A DNA stretch of 64,000 nucleotides from JANQGH01 sp039177555 (GTDB lineage Bacteria > Pseudomonadota > Alphaproteobacteria > DSM-16000 > Inquilinaceae), in assembly GCA_039177555.1 (NCBI GenBank), contig JBCDFV010000004.1:1-64000 (forward strand), in the 5' to 3' direction. Both the position numbers and the translations under genes were made by a program. Shown here piece by piece: positions 16,107 to 25,338 of the stretch. The number at the start of each line of letters is the position of its first letter. Position 1 is the stretch's first letter. The notes under the pieces were generated by a model. It saw only the letters and a program-made list of their open reading frames with translations, searched no databases and was not told where the DNA came from.

Positions 16107-17135
16107 GTGAAAATCAGCGCGTCCAGGGCCGACGGTTTCATCAAGGACCCCGACCCGGCGATCGCGCTTGTCTTGCTGTATGGCCCGGACGCCGGCCTGG
16201 TTCGGGAACGCGCGGTGAAACTGGTCGAACAAACGGTCGATGATCCGAAGGACCCGTTTCGCGTCGCCGAGCTGGCCGGGCCGGAGCTGGCGAAGGATCC
16301 CGCACGGCTGGCGGATGAGGCCAGCGCGCTGTCGATGATCGGTGGCCGGCGGGCGGTACGGGTTCGTGACGCCGCCGATGGTTTGGCGGGCGCGGTAAGG
16401 ACACTGGTCGCCAACCCGGCGCCGGACGTCTCGCTGGTGATTCTGGAGGCCGGCGATCTGCCCCCCCGGTCCCCCTTGCGCAAGCTGTGCGAGGGCGAGG
16501 CGGCGGCGGCGTCCGTCCCCTGCTACCTGCCCGATGCCGGGGCCATCGCGGATATGGCGCGCGACATGGTCCATGACGCCGGCTTGCGCATCAACGACGA
16601 GGCCTTGGCCTATGTCGCCGAAAACCTGCAGGGCGACCGGCAGCTCGCACGGCGCGAACTGGACAAGCTGATCGCCTATGCGGGCGAAGCCGCGACGATC
16701 ACCGGAGACGACGCGAGGGCCTGCATCGGCGACAGTACCGAGCAGTCGGTCGACGACGCGCTGATGGCGGTGGCCAGCGGCCGCATCGACGAGGCCGACC
16801 GGGTGATCGAAAAGCTGTGGGCCGAGGGGGCGAACAGCGTCGCGGTTCTGCGTTCCGCACAGCGGCATTTCGGCCGGCTGCATCAGGCGCGTATCGACAT
16901 GGAAAACGGCGCCACCGTCGATCAGGCCATCGGCCGCCTTCGACCGCCGGTATTCTTCAAGATGCAAACGCCGGTGCGCCAGCAATTACGGCTCTGGTCA
17001 CAAGGCGCGCTGGCCAGGGCCTTGGAGAGGTTGTTGGAGACAGAGGCGGCCTGCAAACGGACCGGCGCGCCGGCGGAGTTGCTGACCAGTCGGGCGCTGT
17101 TTGGTCTCGCCGTTCAGGCGGCGCGCACGCGCTGA
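16107..17135 (+). CDS. holA: DNA polymerase III subunit delta
   Basis: A 342-residue clamp-loader delta subunit, which opens the beta sliding clamp in the DnaX complex. The N-terminal AAA+-like domain (FLLYGPDAGLVRERA-type start near 22-38, no functional Walker A, as usual for delta), the middle DNA pol III delta domain (LPDAGAIADMARD, DRQLARRELDKLIAY) and the C-terminal collar domain are all visible. It starts with GTG at 16107, 7 bp after lptE. It is convergent with parB. Confidence 0.92.
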   Translation: MKISASRADGFIKDPDPAIALVLLYGPDAGLVRERAVKLVEQTVDDPKDPFRVAELAGPELAKDPARLADEASALSMIGGRRAVRVRDAADGLAGAVRTLVANPAPDVSLVILEAGDLPPRSPLRKLCEGEAAAASVPCYLPDAGAIADMARDMVHDAGLRINDEALAYVAENLQGDRQLARRELDKLIAYAGEAATITGDDARACIGDSTEQSVDDALMAVASGRIDEADRVIEKLWAEGANSVAVLRSAQRHFGRLHQARIDMENGATVDQAIGRLRPPVFFKMQTPVRQQLRLWSQGALARALERLLETEAACKRTGAPAELLTSRALFGLAVQAARTR

Positions 17136-17166
17136 TCTCTTGGCCGGCCAGCCAGACGACGTCGAC

Positions 17167-18060
17167 CTAGAGACGGCCCACTTTAGCAATCAGATCGTCC
17201 AGCTGTTCCAACGACCGGTAGCCGATCGACAAGGCGCCGGACCCGTCGGGTTGATGACGGATGTCGACCCTCAGCCCCAGCCGATCCGACAATCGGCGTT
17301 CCAGATCGATGGTATCGGCATCCTTGGCACCGACCCCCTTGCGGGCGCGCCGGCGCACCGTCGGCGCCGCGCCGGCACGGGCCAGCGCCTCCGTCTGGCG
17401 CACCGACAGGCCCTTGGCGATGACCATTTCGGCCAGACCGGCGGGGTCCGGGGTGCCGATCAGCGCGCGCGCGTGGCCGGCGCTCAACGCGCCCGCTTCG
17501 ACCTTGGCCTGAACGGATGTGGGCAGGTCCAGCAGGCGGAGCGTATTGGCGATATGCGGCCGGCTCTTGCCGATCGCCCGCGCCAGCCGATCCTGCGTAT
17601 GGCCGAACTGGTCAATCAACCGCCGATAGCCGCGCGCCTCTTCCACGGGCGACAAGTCCTCGCGCTGGACATTTTCGATGATCGCGATTTCCAGGGTTTC
17701 CAGATCGTCCAGCGACCGGACGATGACGGGCACCTCATGCAGCCGCGCCCGCTGCGCCGCGCGCCACCGCCGCTCGCCGGCAACGATCTGATAGCGATCA
17801 TCGGCAGCCGGGTCCGGTCGCACGAGAATTGGTTGTAATATTCCCTTTTTCAAAATCGACTCCGCGAGGCTGGCAAGCTCCTCGGTGCCGAAACGGCGCC
17901 TGGGCTGATCCGGATTGGGGCTCAGATGCTCGATGGGCAAGGTGAGTGGGTTTTCCGCACCCTCGGACGGTGTTGCACCATCCTCGTCGAAGCTGACCGT
18001 TTCACGGATCAGGCTGTCGAGGCCTCGGCCCAGGGTCGGTCGCTTCGCGGCCTTTGCCAT
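17167..18060 (-). CDS. parB: Chromosome partitioning protein ParB
   Basis: A 297-residue ParB. An N-terminal LGRGLDSLI ParA-interaction segment is followed by the CTP-binding ParB/Srx domain (HLSPNPDQPRR, KGILQPILVRP, GERRWRAA at about 97-104), the helix-turn-helix that reads parS (FGHTQDRLARAIGKSRPHIANTLRLL), and a C-terminal dimerisation domain. It loads onto the parS palindromes at 19219 and 21482 and spreads to organise the origin region. Its ATG overlaps the parA stop by one base (TGATG), so the two genes are translationally coupled. Confidence 0.97.
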   Translation of the reverse strand: MAKAAKRPTLGRGLDSLIRETVSFDEDGATPSEGAENPLTLPIEHLSPNPDQPRRRFGTEELASLAESILKKGILQPILVRPDPAADDRYQIVAGERRWRAAQRARLHEVPVIVRSLDDLETLEIAIIENVQREDLSPVEEARGYRRLIDQFGHTQDRLARAIGKSRPHIANTLRLLDLPTSVQAKVEAGALSAGHARALIGTPDPAGLAEMVIAKGLSVRQTEALARAGAAPTVRRRARKGVGAKDADTIDLERRLSDRLGLRVDIRHQPDGSGALSIGYRSLEQLDDLIAKVGRL

Positions 18061-18944
18061 CAGGCGGCCCTCTCTTGTTCGCGCTTCAGCAGTTCCCTCG
18101 CCATGCGGATATAGGCCTGGCTTCCGGGACAGTTCAGGTCGTAGACCAGGGCGGGTTTGCCGTGGGATGGCGCCTCCGAAACCCTTACATTTCTTGGGAT
18201 CATGGTCTTGAAGACCTTGTCGCCGAAATAGCCGCGAACATCCTGCGCGACAAGCTGCGACAGGTTGTTGCGGCCGTCAAACATGGTCAAGACAACGCCT
18301 TGAATTTCTAGTTTTGGATTAATCGCACGCCTTACCTTTTCGATCGTACGCATCAGATGGCTGAGGCCCTCCAGCGCGTAGAACTCGCATTGCAACGGCA
18401 CCAGCACCGCGTCCGCGGCAGCCAGGGCGTTCAACGTCAACAGGCCGAGTGCAGGCGGACAATCGATCAGAATATAGTCGAAGCTGGATACGTCCTGGCC
18501 CGACTCGACCAAGTCGAAATGTGTAGTAATTGCTTTTTTGAATCGAAACTCGCGTTTCGATGCGGACACAAGCTCGATTTCCGCACCGGACAAGTCCGCC
18601 GAGGACGGCAGCACAGACAGCCCGGGCACGGATGTCGGCTGCACCGCCTCGCCGAGCGCGGCCTCGGCAAAAAGCACATGGTAAGAGCCAACCTCCCGCT
18701 GCGGCAACTCAATGCCGAGCCCCGTGCTGGCGTTGCCCTGCGGATCGAGATCGACGATCAGCACGGATTGCTGATAGGCGGCAAGGGCGGTGCCGAGATT
18801 GATCGCCGTGGTGGTCTTGCCGACCCCACCTTTCTGGTTGGCGAGTGCGATCACCCGGGGCGAACGGTTTTGGGGCGCTGGTCGCTCGTCGTTTGCGGGC
18901 GCTTCGTTTGCTGAACCCGGGGGTCGCACGAGAGTTTCATCCAC
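18060..18944 (-). CDS. parA: Chromosome partitioning ATPase ParA
   Basis: A 294-residue Walker-type ParA ATPase. The deviant Walker A KGGVGKTTT is at 38-46 with the signature lysine; DLDPQGNAS and the Walker B region LIDCPPALGLL follow. ATP-bound ParA binds DNA non-specifically and pulls ParB-parS complexes apart. The first about 30 residues are a non-conserved, Pro-rich tail. Its start overlaps the end of rsmG by 8 bp, and parB follows with a 1-bp overlap. Confidence 0.97.
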   Translation of the reverse strand: MDETLVRPPGSANEAPANDERPAPQNRSPRVIALANQKGGVGKTTTAINLGTALAAYQQSVLIVDLDPQGNASTGLGIELPQREVGSYHVLFAEAALGEAVQPTSVPGLSVLPSSADLSGAEIELVSASKREFRFKKAITTHFDLVESGQDVSSFDYILIDCPPALGLLTLNALAAADAVLVPLQCEFYALEGLSHLMRTIEKVRRAINPKLEIQGVVLTMFDGRNNLSQLVAQDVRGYFGDKVFKTMIPRNVRVSEAPSHGKPALVYDLNCPGSQAYIRMARELLKREQERAA

Positions 18945-19557
18945 GATCGATGAGTCCCCTAAGGCGCAGGATGGTGGCGGATGGGGCCGTCACGCTCGGC
19001 ATCCGCTCAACGTCCATCTTCATAGATTTTGTGATTTTGGTCAACTCAGAGTCCACATCTTGACCCTTCAGGAATAGGCAAGCGGAATCTGGCCCGACAA
19101 AGCGCTCTGCCAGATCCAGCAGTTTGGGCAAGGGTGCCAAGGCCCGCGCGGTAACCACATCGGCGACCAGCGATGGCATCGTCTCGATCCGCTTGGCGTG
19201 CACCGTGACGTCCGTGTTTGTTTCACGTGAAACATGGGTGAGGAACGCGGCCTTTCTGTGGTCGCTCTCCACCAAATGCACGTCCGGAACACCCATCATG
19301 GCCAGCACGAGTCCAGGAAATCCGGCGCCGCTGCCAAGATCAACCAGCGTCTTCGTGTCCTTCGGCAGCAACGGAAAGAGTTGAGCGCTGTCCAGCATGT
19401 GCCGCCGCCAGACATCGGCGATCGTGCGCGACCCGACCAGATTGATCGCCTTCTGCCACTTCGTCAGCAGTGCGGCATACGTCGACAGCTTTTCAAACGC
19501 TTCATCATCAACGGAGACAGCCTGACGAAACTCATCAGGACCGAACGGCTTAGGCAC
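18937..19557 (-). CDS. rsmG: 16S rRNA (guanine527-N7)-methyltransferase
   Basis: A 206-residue RsmG (GidB). The SAM-binding motif DLGSGAGFPG is at about 73-82, with the WQKAINLVG and RHMLDSAQL blocks before it and VVTARALAPLPKLLDLAE after it. The enzyme adds the m7G527 mark near the decoding centre; its loss is known to give low-level streptomycin resistance. It begins with GTG at 19557, overlapping mnmG by 8 bp. An exact parS palindrome is embedded in its coding sequence at 19219-19234, encoding part of the VSRETN region. Confidence 0.96.
   Translation of the reverse strand: MPKPFGPDEFRQAVSVDDEAFEKLSTYAALLTKWQKAINLVGSRTIADVWRRHMLDSAQLFPLLPKDTKTLVDLGSGAGFPGLVLAMMGVPDVHLVESDHRKAAFLTHVSRETNTDVTVHAKRIETMPSLVADVVTARALAPLPKLLDLAERFVGPDSACLFLKGQDVDSELTKITKSMKMDVERMPSVTAPSATILRLRGLIDRG
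19219..19234. promoter_or_regulatory. parS: parS centromere site 1 (inside rsmG)
   Basis: TGTTTCACGTGAAACA is a perfect 16-bp palindrome identical to the bacterial parS consensus. It is 1.2 kb from parB. ParB nucleates here. Confidence 0.96.
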
Positions 19558-21430
19558 TCAACTTGTCCGGCGCTCGCCGAACGTAGCGCAAAAGCGCGAC
19601 GATTGCCGCCGGCGTCACGCCCTCGATGCGCGATGCGGCCCCAATCGTCGGTGGGCAGGCCTGTTCCAGCTTTTGGCGCACCTCGTTCGACAGGCTGCCG
19701 ATGGACGAAAAATCGATGCCAGTTGGCAGCTTCAGATCCTCATCCCGGCGAAACGCCCGGATATCGGCCTCCTGCCGTTCAAGATAGCCGGTATAGCGGG
19801 CCTTGATCTCCAGCTGCTCCCGCGCCGGACCCGAAACGTCACCAAGCTGTGGCCAGATCGACAACAGCCGTTCGAACGTGACGTCGGGATAGCGCAAAAG
19901 ATCGAACGCGGATCGTCGCCGTCCATCCTGATTGATTGTCAGACCATGCTTGGCTGCCTCAGGCGGGGTCACCGCGAGTGTCTCAAGCTGGGCCAGCGCC
20001 TCCCCAATCTCTTTGTTTTTCTTTATGAATTCGCGTTCGCGCTGTGATCCGACACACCGCCACGCCAGCCCCCGTTCCGTCAGCCGCAGGTCCGCATTAT
20101 CCGCGCGCAGATGCAGGCGATACTCCGCCCGCGACGTGAACATCCGGTACGGTTCGCTGACGCCGCGACGGGTCAGATCATCGATCATCACCCCGATATA
20201 GGCGTCCGCCCGGTCCAGAATGGCCGGTTCGGCCTCTCCGTCCGCCCGGCGCGCGGCATTCACGCCGGCCATCAGGCCTTGCGCCGCAGCTTCTTCATAG
20301 CCAGTCGTGCCGTTTATCTGCCCCGCCAGAAACAGGCCCGGCACGCTCCGCGTCTCCAAACCCGCGGTCAACTCCCGCGGATCCACGTAGTCATACTCGA
20401 TGGCGTAACCTGGCCGGACGATCCACGCCTTCTCAAGCCCGGGCATAGCCGCAACGACGGCCCGCTGCACATCCTCCGGCAGCGACGTCGAAATCCCGTT
20501 CGGGTACACGATCGGGTCGTCCAGGCCTTCCGGCTCCAGGAAAACCTGATGCCGCGGCTTGTCGGCGAACCGCACCACCTTGTCCTCGATCGAGGGACAA
20601 TAGCGCGGCCCCGTGCTGTCGATCTGGCCGGAATAGAGCGGTGCGCGATGCAGGTTGGCCCGGATCGCCTCATGCGCCGCCGCGTTCGTATAGGTGATGT
20701 GGCAGGACACTTGCGGCACGGTGATCCGGTCCGTCATGGTCGAAAACGGCACCGGCGGGTCGTCGCCGACCTGTTCCTCCAGCACCGACCAATCGATCGT
20801 CCGGCCATCAAGGCGCGGCGGCGTGCCGGTTTTCAGCCGGCCCATGGCGAAGCCGGCGCCGTACAGCGTATCGGCCAAACCAATGGCAGGAGCTTCGCCG
20901 ACGCGACCGGCGGCGATCGTGCGGTCGCCGATGTGGATCATGCCACGCAGGAACGTTCCGGTCGTCAACACGACGGCGGGTGCATGCAATTCGGTGCCGT
21001 CACCCAAGACGAGCCCTGTCGTCGTACCGTTTCCATCGCGAACGAGGTCTTCGGCCGACCCTTCGATGATGGTCAGCGCGTCGATCTCCGCCAGTTCCGC
21101 CTGCATGGCCTGGCGGTAGAGCGCCCGGTCCGCCTGGGCCCGTGGCCCGCGCACGGCAGGACCTTTCGACCGGTTCAGCATGCGAAACTGAATGCCGGCG
21201 CGATCGATTACGCGCCCCATCAGGCCGTCGAGCGCGTCGATCTCGCGCACCAGATGGCCCTTGCCCAAGCCGCCGATCGCCGGGTTGCAGGACATCTCGC
21301 CGATGGTCGCGGCCTTATGGGTGACGAGGGCGGTGCGCGCGCCAACACGCGCGGCCGCCGCGGCCGCCTCGCAACCCGCGTGACCGCCACCGACAACGAT
21401 GACGTCGTAGCTGTTCTCTCGTCTCTTCAT
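19550..21430 (-). CDS. mnmG: tRNA uridine-5-carboxymethylaminomethyl modification enzyme MnmG
   Basis: A 626-residue FAD/NAD-dependent enzyme that with MnmE installs the cmnm5 group on wobble uridine. The dinucleotide motif VVGGGHAGCEAA begins at about 12, CNPAIGGLGKGHLVREIDALDG is the family block near the tetrahydrofolate site, and ALYRQAMQAEL and NGTTGYEEAAAQG follow. The C-terminal MnmE-binding helical domain ends in ITPAAIVALLRYVRR. The ATG at 21430 (MKRREN) is preferred over one at 21466, which adds 12 non-conserved residues. Its usual partner mnmE is 4 kb upstream rather than adjacent. Confidence 0.95.
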   Translation of the reverse strand: MKRRENSYDVIVVGGGHAGCEAAAAAARVGARTALVTHKAATIGEMSCNPAIGGLGKGHLVREIDALDGLMGRVIDRAGIQFRMLNRSKGPAVRGPRAQADRALYRQAMQAELAEIDALTIIEGSAEDLVRDGNGTTTGLVLGDGTELHAPAVVLTTGTFLRGMIHIGDRTIAAGRVGEAPAIGLADTLYGAGFAMGRLKTGTPPRLDGRTIDWSVLEEQVGDDPPVPFSTMTDRITVPQVSCHITYTNAAAHEAIRANLHRAPLYSGQIDSTGPRYCPSIEDKVVRFADKPRHQVFLEPEGLDDPIVYPNGISTSLPEDVQRAVVAAMPGLEKAWIVRPGYAIEYDYVDPRELTAGLETRSVPGLFLAGQINGTTGYEEAAAQGLMAGVNAARRADGEAEPAILDRADAYIGVMIDDLTRRGVSEPYRMFTSRAEYRLHLRADNADLRLTERGLAWRCVGSQREREFIKKNKEIGEALAQLETLAVTPPEAAKHGLTINQDGRRRSAFDLLRYPDVTFERLLSIWPQLGDVSGPAREQLEIKARYTGYLERQEADIRAFRRDEDLKLPTGIDFSSIGSLSNEVRQKLEQACPPTIGAASRIEGVTPAAIVALLRYVRRAPDKLSA

Positions 21431-21955
21431 GGGCCGGAACCTAGTGGCAAGCCTCGGCAGAATCAATGCCGGCCCGCCCTGTGTTTCACGTGAAACACTC
21501 GTGCTCTTGCCACCTCTGAATCAAGGATTATATTCCTTTCTCCTCCAGATCCAACACCCGAGCCAAACTGGCCGTCGCTTCGGTGTCACCGCTTCCCGAC
21601 AATTATCCTATACCGCACTTATGCTGTTCCGGCCGCGATTGCGGCCGGTCAAGAACCATCGCTGGATCTACAGGGGCTCGCCGGACACCGCCCCGCCCGG
21701 GCGGGCGCAACAGCGCGCGAATCGCCGCCGTCTGCCTTGAAGCGACGGGGCCGACCGCCATGGTGGGCGCCGCCGAACTCTGCTGGCGCGTCGATCGCTT
21801 GCCGATCACCTTCCGCCTCACGCCGGTCCGTTCGAATGCGGACCCCAACGCATGCAACGGGCATTCTAACGCGAAAGCCGCAAAGCGTATCGCGGAAGCG
21901 CAAACGCGGCGACCTGATCGGATGGCCAAGAGTTGGCCAGCAGTCTAGAAGGGCC
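21431..21955. other. Intergenic region, 525 bp, with parS and a GC hairpin
   Basis: This holds the mnmG promoter region, the parS at 21482, and a perfect 8-bp inverted repeat CCGGCCGC-GATT-GCGGCCGG at 21629-21648. The hairpin has no T-run on either strand. Open frames here have no recognisable domain. The region from 21660 to 21955 may include remnants of a rearrangement, since mnmE would be expected here. Confidence 0.55.
21482..21497. promoter_or_regulatory. parS: parS centromere site 2 (upstream of mnmG)
   Basis: A second exact TGTTTCACGTGAAACA palindrome, in the non-coding DNA 52 bp before the mnmG start and 2.26 kb from the first site. Confidence 0.96.
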
Positions 21956-22402
21956 ATGTCGCCGGTGACGCAGAAGTCCGGCCCAAATGAAAGCACGTCT
22001 CGCATGTCAGATGACTCGGCACCGCCACTGACGCATCCAGACGGGCTCGCCTTGCGTAAGGCGGCGCTCGCCTATCCCAAGACGGTCGAGGACTTCCCGT
22101 GGGGCTATCCCGCGTTCAAGGTCGACGGCAAGAAGGTCTTCTGCTTTCTGTCCGCGCGGGCGGGTGGCGGCTTCGCCTGCTCGATGAAGCTGCCTTACAG
22201 GTCGGAAGACGCGCTGCGATTGCCGTTTGCCGAGCCGACCGGCTATGGCCTGGGCCGATCCGGCTGGGTCAGTTTCACGTTTACGGCGGACGACGATGTC
22301 CCGGCAGCAGAACTGGCCGATTGGCTCGACGAAAGCTGGCGTGCGGTGGCGCCGAAGACGCTGTCGAAGAGTTTTCCGCCTCCCTTCGAAACGGACGGTT
22401 AG
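21956..22402 (+). CDS. MmcQ/YjbR family protein
   Basis: A 148-residue protein with the YjbR/MmcQ domain (PF04237): RKAALAYPKTVEDFPWGYPAFKV, VFCFLSARAGG, SMKLPYRS and a GYGLGRSGWVSF segment, then the terminal WLDESWRAVAPK helix. The fold (CyaY-like) is thought to bind DNA, but the role is unknown. Two starts are possible: ATG 21956, with AGAAGGG just before it, and ATG 22004, which trims a variable 16-residue tail. The stop codon overlaps the stop of the convergent cupin gene. Confidence 0.82.
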   Translation: MSPVTQKSGPNESTSRMSDDSAPPLTHPDGLALRKAALAYPKTVEDFPWGYPAFKVDGKKVFCFLSARAGGGFACSMKLPYRSEDALRLPFAEPTGYGLGRSGWVSFTFTADDDVPAAELADWLDESWRAVAPKTLSKSFPPPFETDG

Positions 22403-22926
22403 CCTCCGCGCGTGTCGGCAACTACGGCGGCCACCGCTTCGCCGGTCTCATCGTCCCAGTATTCGACCTGGTTCTTGGCATCCTCTTTGACCAAGAACCG
22501 CGCCCAGGGTTTGTCGGCATAGGTGATGCGAACGCCGGTTTTAGCGGCGTCGGGATAACCCACCACCTCGGGCAAAACCATGGTGGAGATCGCCAGATAG
22601 ACCAAATCCTCGTCGCCCGTATTGACGAACTGATGCGCCAGTTCCGAGCCGCCGGGCGGAATGACGACATAGTCCTTTGGCCGCACCGAATAGGTGTCGT
22701 CCCCAAGCCGCAGGACACCCGTGCCGCTCAGCACGAAGAAATGCTCCTCATTGGCGTGATGATGGTGAAACGGGAAGGCGGCCTTGCCCGGCGGCACGCT
22801 GGTCACGTTGGCGCCAAGGCCCTGGGCGGCCAGCGGCTGGGCCAATTCCTGCATGCGGTATTCGAACAGGTCGCCATGCCGGCCTGAGTGGCTGGGCGCC
22901 TCGTCGAGATTGATCAGCGGTTTCAT
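22399..22926 (-). CDS. Cupin domain protein
   Basis: A 175-residue single-domain cupin. Motif 1 is FPFHHHHANEEHFFVLSGTG at about 52-70, giving the metal-ligand histidines and glutamate. Motif 2 lies around PPGGSELAHQFVNTGDEDL with its histidine. The C-terminal part (GVRITYADKPWARFLVKEDAKN) is typical of small bacterial cupins annotated as isomerase- or dioxygenase-like. The reaction is not predictable. The ATG at 22926 starts immediately before the conserved part; the longer frame upstream is antisense to the DUF1697 gene. Confidence 0.82.
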   Translation of the reverse strand: MKPLINLDEAPSHSGRHGDLFEYRMQELAQPLAAQGLGANVTSVPPGKAAFPFHHHHANEEHFFVLSGTGVLRLGDDTYSVRPKDYVVIPPGGSELAHQFVNTGDEDLVYLAISTMVLPEVVGYPDAAKTGVRITYADKPWARFLVKEDAKNQVEYWDDETGEAVAAVVADTRGG

Positions 22927-23026
22927 GATCGCGCTCCGGCTTGGGTTGGTGGTCGGAAGAGTAGGTCGCGGAACCGTTCGACAGGAAGCTGGATTATCGT
23001 TGATCCGCCATGCGACGCTGGCGACC

Positions 23027-23593
23027 ATGCCGGAAACCTGGATCGCATTGCTGCGCGCCATCAATGTCGGCGGCGGCAACAGACTGCCTATGGCCTCCTT
23101 GCGCACCATCCTCGACGGTCTGGGTGCCACGGACGTTCAGACGTACATCCAAAGCGGCAACGCGGTCTTTCGGCACGCCGAAACCGATGCGGCCAAGGTT
23201 GGCGACATGATCGGAACCGGCATCCACCGGCACCATGGCTTTCGGCCGCGCGTTTTGGCGATGACCGCCGCCGAGATGGCGCGGGCCGCGGATGCCAATC
23301 CCTTTCCAAGTGCCGAGGCGGACCCGAAGACCCTGCATCTCTACTTCCTTACGGAACCGAGTAAGGCTCCGGACATCGCAGCGATGCGCGCGCTCGCCGC
23401 CAGCAGCGAGACGTTCAGGCTGACGGACAGCGTGTTCTATCTTCATGCCCCCGACGGGATCGGACGATCAAAGTTGGCGCAACAGGTGGAACGTTTGCTG
23501 GGCGTCGAGGCAACCGCCCGCAACGGACGCACCGTCGGCAATGTCTTGACAATGGCACGGGCAGCCGATGCGGCGAGCGAGCGCGATGCCTAG
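23027..23593 (+). CDS. DUF1697 family protein
   Basis: A 188-residue protein matching DUF1697 (PF08002). It begins WIALLRAINVGGGNRLPMASLR, followed by the TYIQSGNAVF block, the ANPF segment, LHLYFLTEP and the closing GRTVGNVLTMA that corresponds to the usual ARNWNTV-type end. The structure is known from structural genomics but the function is not. It is divergent from the cupin gene with 100 bp between starts. The 112 bp after it contain a GTACGCGTAC palindrome near 23600 and no gene. Confidence 0.85.
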   Translation: MPETWIALLRAINVGGGNRLPMASLRTILDGLGATDVQTYIQSGNAVFRHAETDAAKVGDMIGTGIHRHHGFRPRVLAMTAAEMARAADANPFPSAEADPKTLHLYFLTEPSKAPDIAAMRALAASSETFRLTDSVFYLHAPDGIGRSKLAQQVERLLGVEATARNGRTVGNVLTMARAADAASERDA

Positions 23594-23705
23594 ATCAGTG
23601 TACGCGTACGCTTAAAGATGTACGCTTCGAGACCTATTTGAGTTCAGGAACCAGCATGAAAGACTGCGTTCGGGGCTCGATCGCAAAAACCCTACGGTTC
23701 GAAGA

Positions 23706-24611
23706 TCAACCGGCGGCTGAAGACAGGCGGTAGCCCGGCAACACGCTTTCCAAGGCCGTTGGCTCGATGCCCAGATCGAGGAGAGAAGGCATGTCGCCGG
23801 ACACGACGTTGTCGGCGCGCATCAAGGTGACCTGGGCCTCCGTGATGGGCGGGCTCGGCAGAACGGCGCTCACGGCCGCGACGAGATCCCACAGCGTGAA
23901 CGGCACCGGCGCCATCGGCCGGCGCTTGCCCATTGCGTCAAGGACCAGCGCCAGCAGACCACGATAGGTGTAGATGCGCGGCCCGCCCAGCTCAAAGACC
24001 TTTCCACGCGCGGACGGCATTGACAGCGCGCCGACCGCCGCCCGCGCCACATCGCCGACATAGACGGGCTGAAGCCGGGTCTGTCCGCGGCCGAACAGCG
24101 GGACAAACGGCGCCCGGCGCGCCAGATCCGCGAGCCCGTTGATCAGGGCATCGTCCGGGCCGAACAGGGCGCTTGGCCGCAGAATTGTCGCCGCCGGATA
24201 GGCCTCTTGCACCAGCGCCTCGCCTCTGGCCCGCGCCCGCACATAGCTTGAGCGCGACGCCGGGTCTGCGCCGATGCCGGAGATGTGGACCAACTGCTCG
24301 ACACCCTGCTGCGCGGCCTGGCGGGCCACGATGCGTGCGCCGCCTTCGTGCGTGGCCTCGAAACGCTCGGTCTTCGACTCCGCATAAAGGCCGACGGCAT
24401 TGACGACCGCCGCACACCCCTCGATTGCCCCGGACACCGAGGCTTCGTCGCGAATGTCGGCCTGCCGCCATTCGACACTGCCGGCGTGGTCGGCTGCTCT
24501 GCGGGTGGCGATGCGTACGGTGTGGCCGGCGTCGACCAAACAGGCGACAATCGCCCGACCCAGAAAGCCGGAGCCACCGAAAACCACGACGGGCCGATCC
24601 GAGGAAGACAC
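23706..24611 (-). CDS. Complex I NDUFA9-like NAD(P)H-binding protein
   Basis: A 301-residue atypical/extended SDR. The glycine motif GGSGFLG is at 12-18, RRAAD after strand two suggests NADP preference, and VVNAVGLYAES, HISGIGADPASRSSYVRARARGE and TILRPSALFGP follow the NDUFA9 pattern, where the catalytic YxxxK is not strictly kept. Bacterial homologues of the mitochondrial complex I subunit NDUFA9 occur in Alphaproteobacteria, and this is the expected length. Whether it associates with complex I here is unproven; no nuo genes are in the window. Confidence 0.85.
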   Translation of the reverse strand: MSSSDRPVVVFGGSGFLGRAIVACLVDAGHTVRIATRRAADHAGSVEWRQADIRDEASVSGAIEGCAAVVNAVGLYAESKTERFEATHEGGARIVARQAAQQGVEQLVHISGIGADPASRSSYVRARARGEALVQEAYPAATILRPSALFGPDDALINGLADLARRAPFVPLFGRGQTRLQPVYVGDVARAAVGALSMPSARGKVFELGGPRIYTYRGLLALVLDAMGKRRPMAPVPFTLWDLVAAVSAVLPSPPITEAQVTLMRADNVVSGDMPSLLDLGIEPTALESVLPGYRLSSAAG

Positions 24612-24774
24612 CTAACCACCTGCCACAGCAATCCAGCCGATATGCCTGTACCTGGAAACGAACGTAGCGGCGGGCAAGGCCAGCCGGCCTCCGTCAGCCG
24701 TTGATCACGCTTGGTCGGCCAACCACACGCTTGCTAGTGTTCCACAGCAACCCGAACCCCGATGGAGGCATGGC

Positions 24775-25338
24775 ATGGCGTTGGCAAACAGGGCGGCTGG
24801 TCTCGCCGTTGCGGCATTGGTCGCAGCTTTTTCCGCGCATCCAGCGTCAGCGACCGAAACCTGTCAGGTCGTGCTGACCGTCTTTGGCGAGATATCCAAC
24901 AGCAATCGGGGACCGATCGACCCGTTCGACGATGTCTTGATTTACCGCTTGGGCGCTGACTTCGAAGCGGCGTACGGGTTCTGCCAAGACGATCTGACGG
25001 CCCTGCCTCAGGCCACGATCACGGCGGACTACGGCAATTTCGATGACGGTCCGGTCACGGCCACGGGGCCGACACTGGCGTCGGTGCTTGAAGCGGCCGG
25101 CGCCTCGTCATCCCTCAACGACGTCGTACTGACCGCCTTTGACGGCTATCAATATGTCGTCGAGGCCGGCACCGACATGTCGCAGGTGCTGGCGGCCATC
25201 GAGGCGGACGGCGCGGTGCTGGACTTCGGCGGTCGCGGGCCGGTCTGGATCTTCGCCGAGCCGGGCGTGATCAACGATGCCTCCGGGGACCTGGACGACG
25301 GGCTCGTCTGGGCGCTGGTCATGATCGAGGTCGAATAA
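24775..25338 (+). CDS. Exported protein, molybdopterin-oxidoreductase (SUOX)-fold-like
   Basis: A 187-residue protein with a signal peptide (cleavage near ASA-TE, residue 26-27). The mature part follows the pattern of small exported proteins related to the sulfite-oxidase Moco domain: LTVFGEISNSNRG near the start, a TADYGNFDDGPVTATGPTLASVLEAAGA block, VLTAFDGYQYVVEA and the GPVWIFAEP end. I see no counterpart of the Moco-ligating cysteine, so catalysis is doubtful and it may be a fold relative only. GGAGG at 24764-24768 fixes the start at 24775. Confidence 0.65.
   Translation: MALANRAAGLAVAALVAAFSAHPASATETCQVVLTVFGEISNSNRGPIDPFDDVLIYRLGADFEAAYGFCQDDLTALPQATITADYGNFDDGPVTATGPTLASVLEAAGASSSLNDVVLTAFDGYQYVVEAGTDMSQVLAAIEADGAVLDFGGRGPVWIFAEPGVINDASGDLDDGLVWALVMIEVE

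Noticed and set aside
21629..21648. Perfect 8-bp GC hairpin as a terminator
   Set aside because: No T-run on either strand and no gene ending near it. Kept only as a note on the intergenic region.
22265..22278. GTTTCACGTTTAC, a possible third parS
   Set aside because: Only the left half matches and palindromy is lost.
23690..23706. GGTTCGAAGATC resembling a tRNA T-loop
   Set aside because: No acceptor or anticodon stems can be drawn around it.
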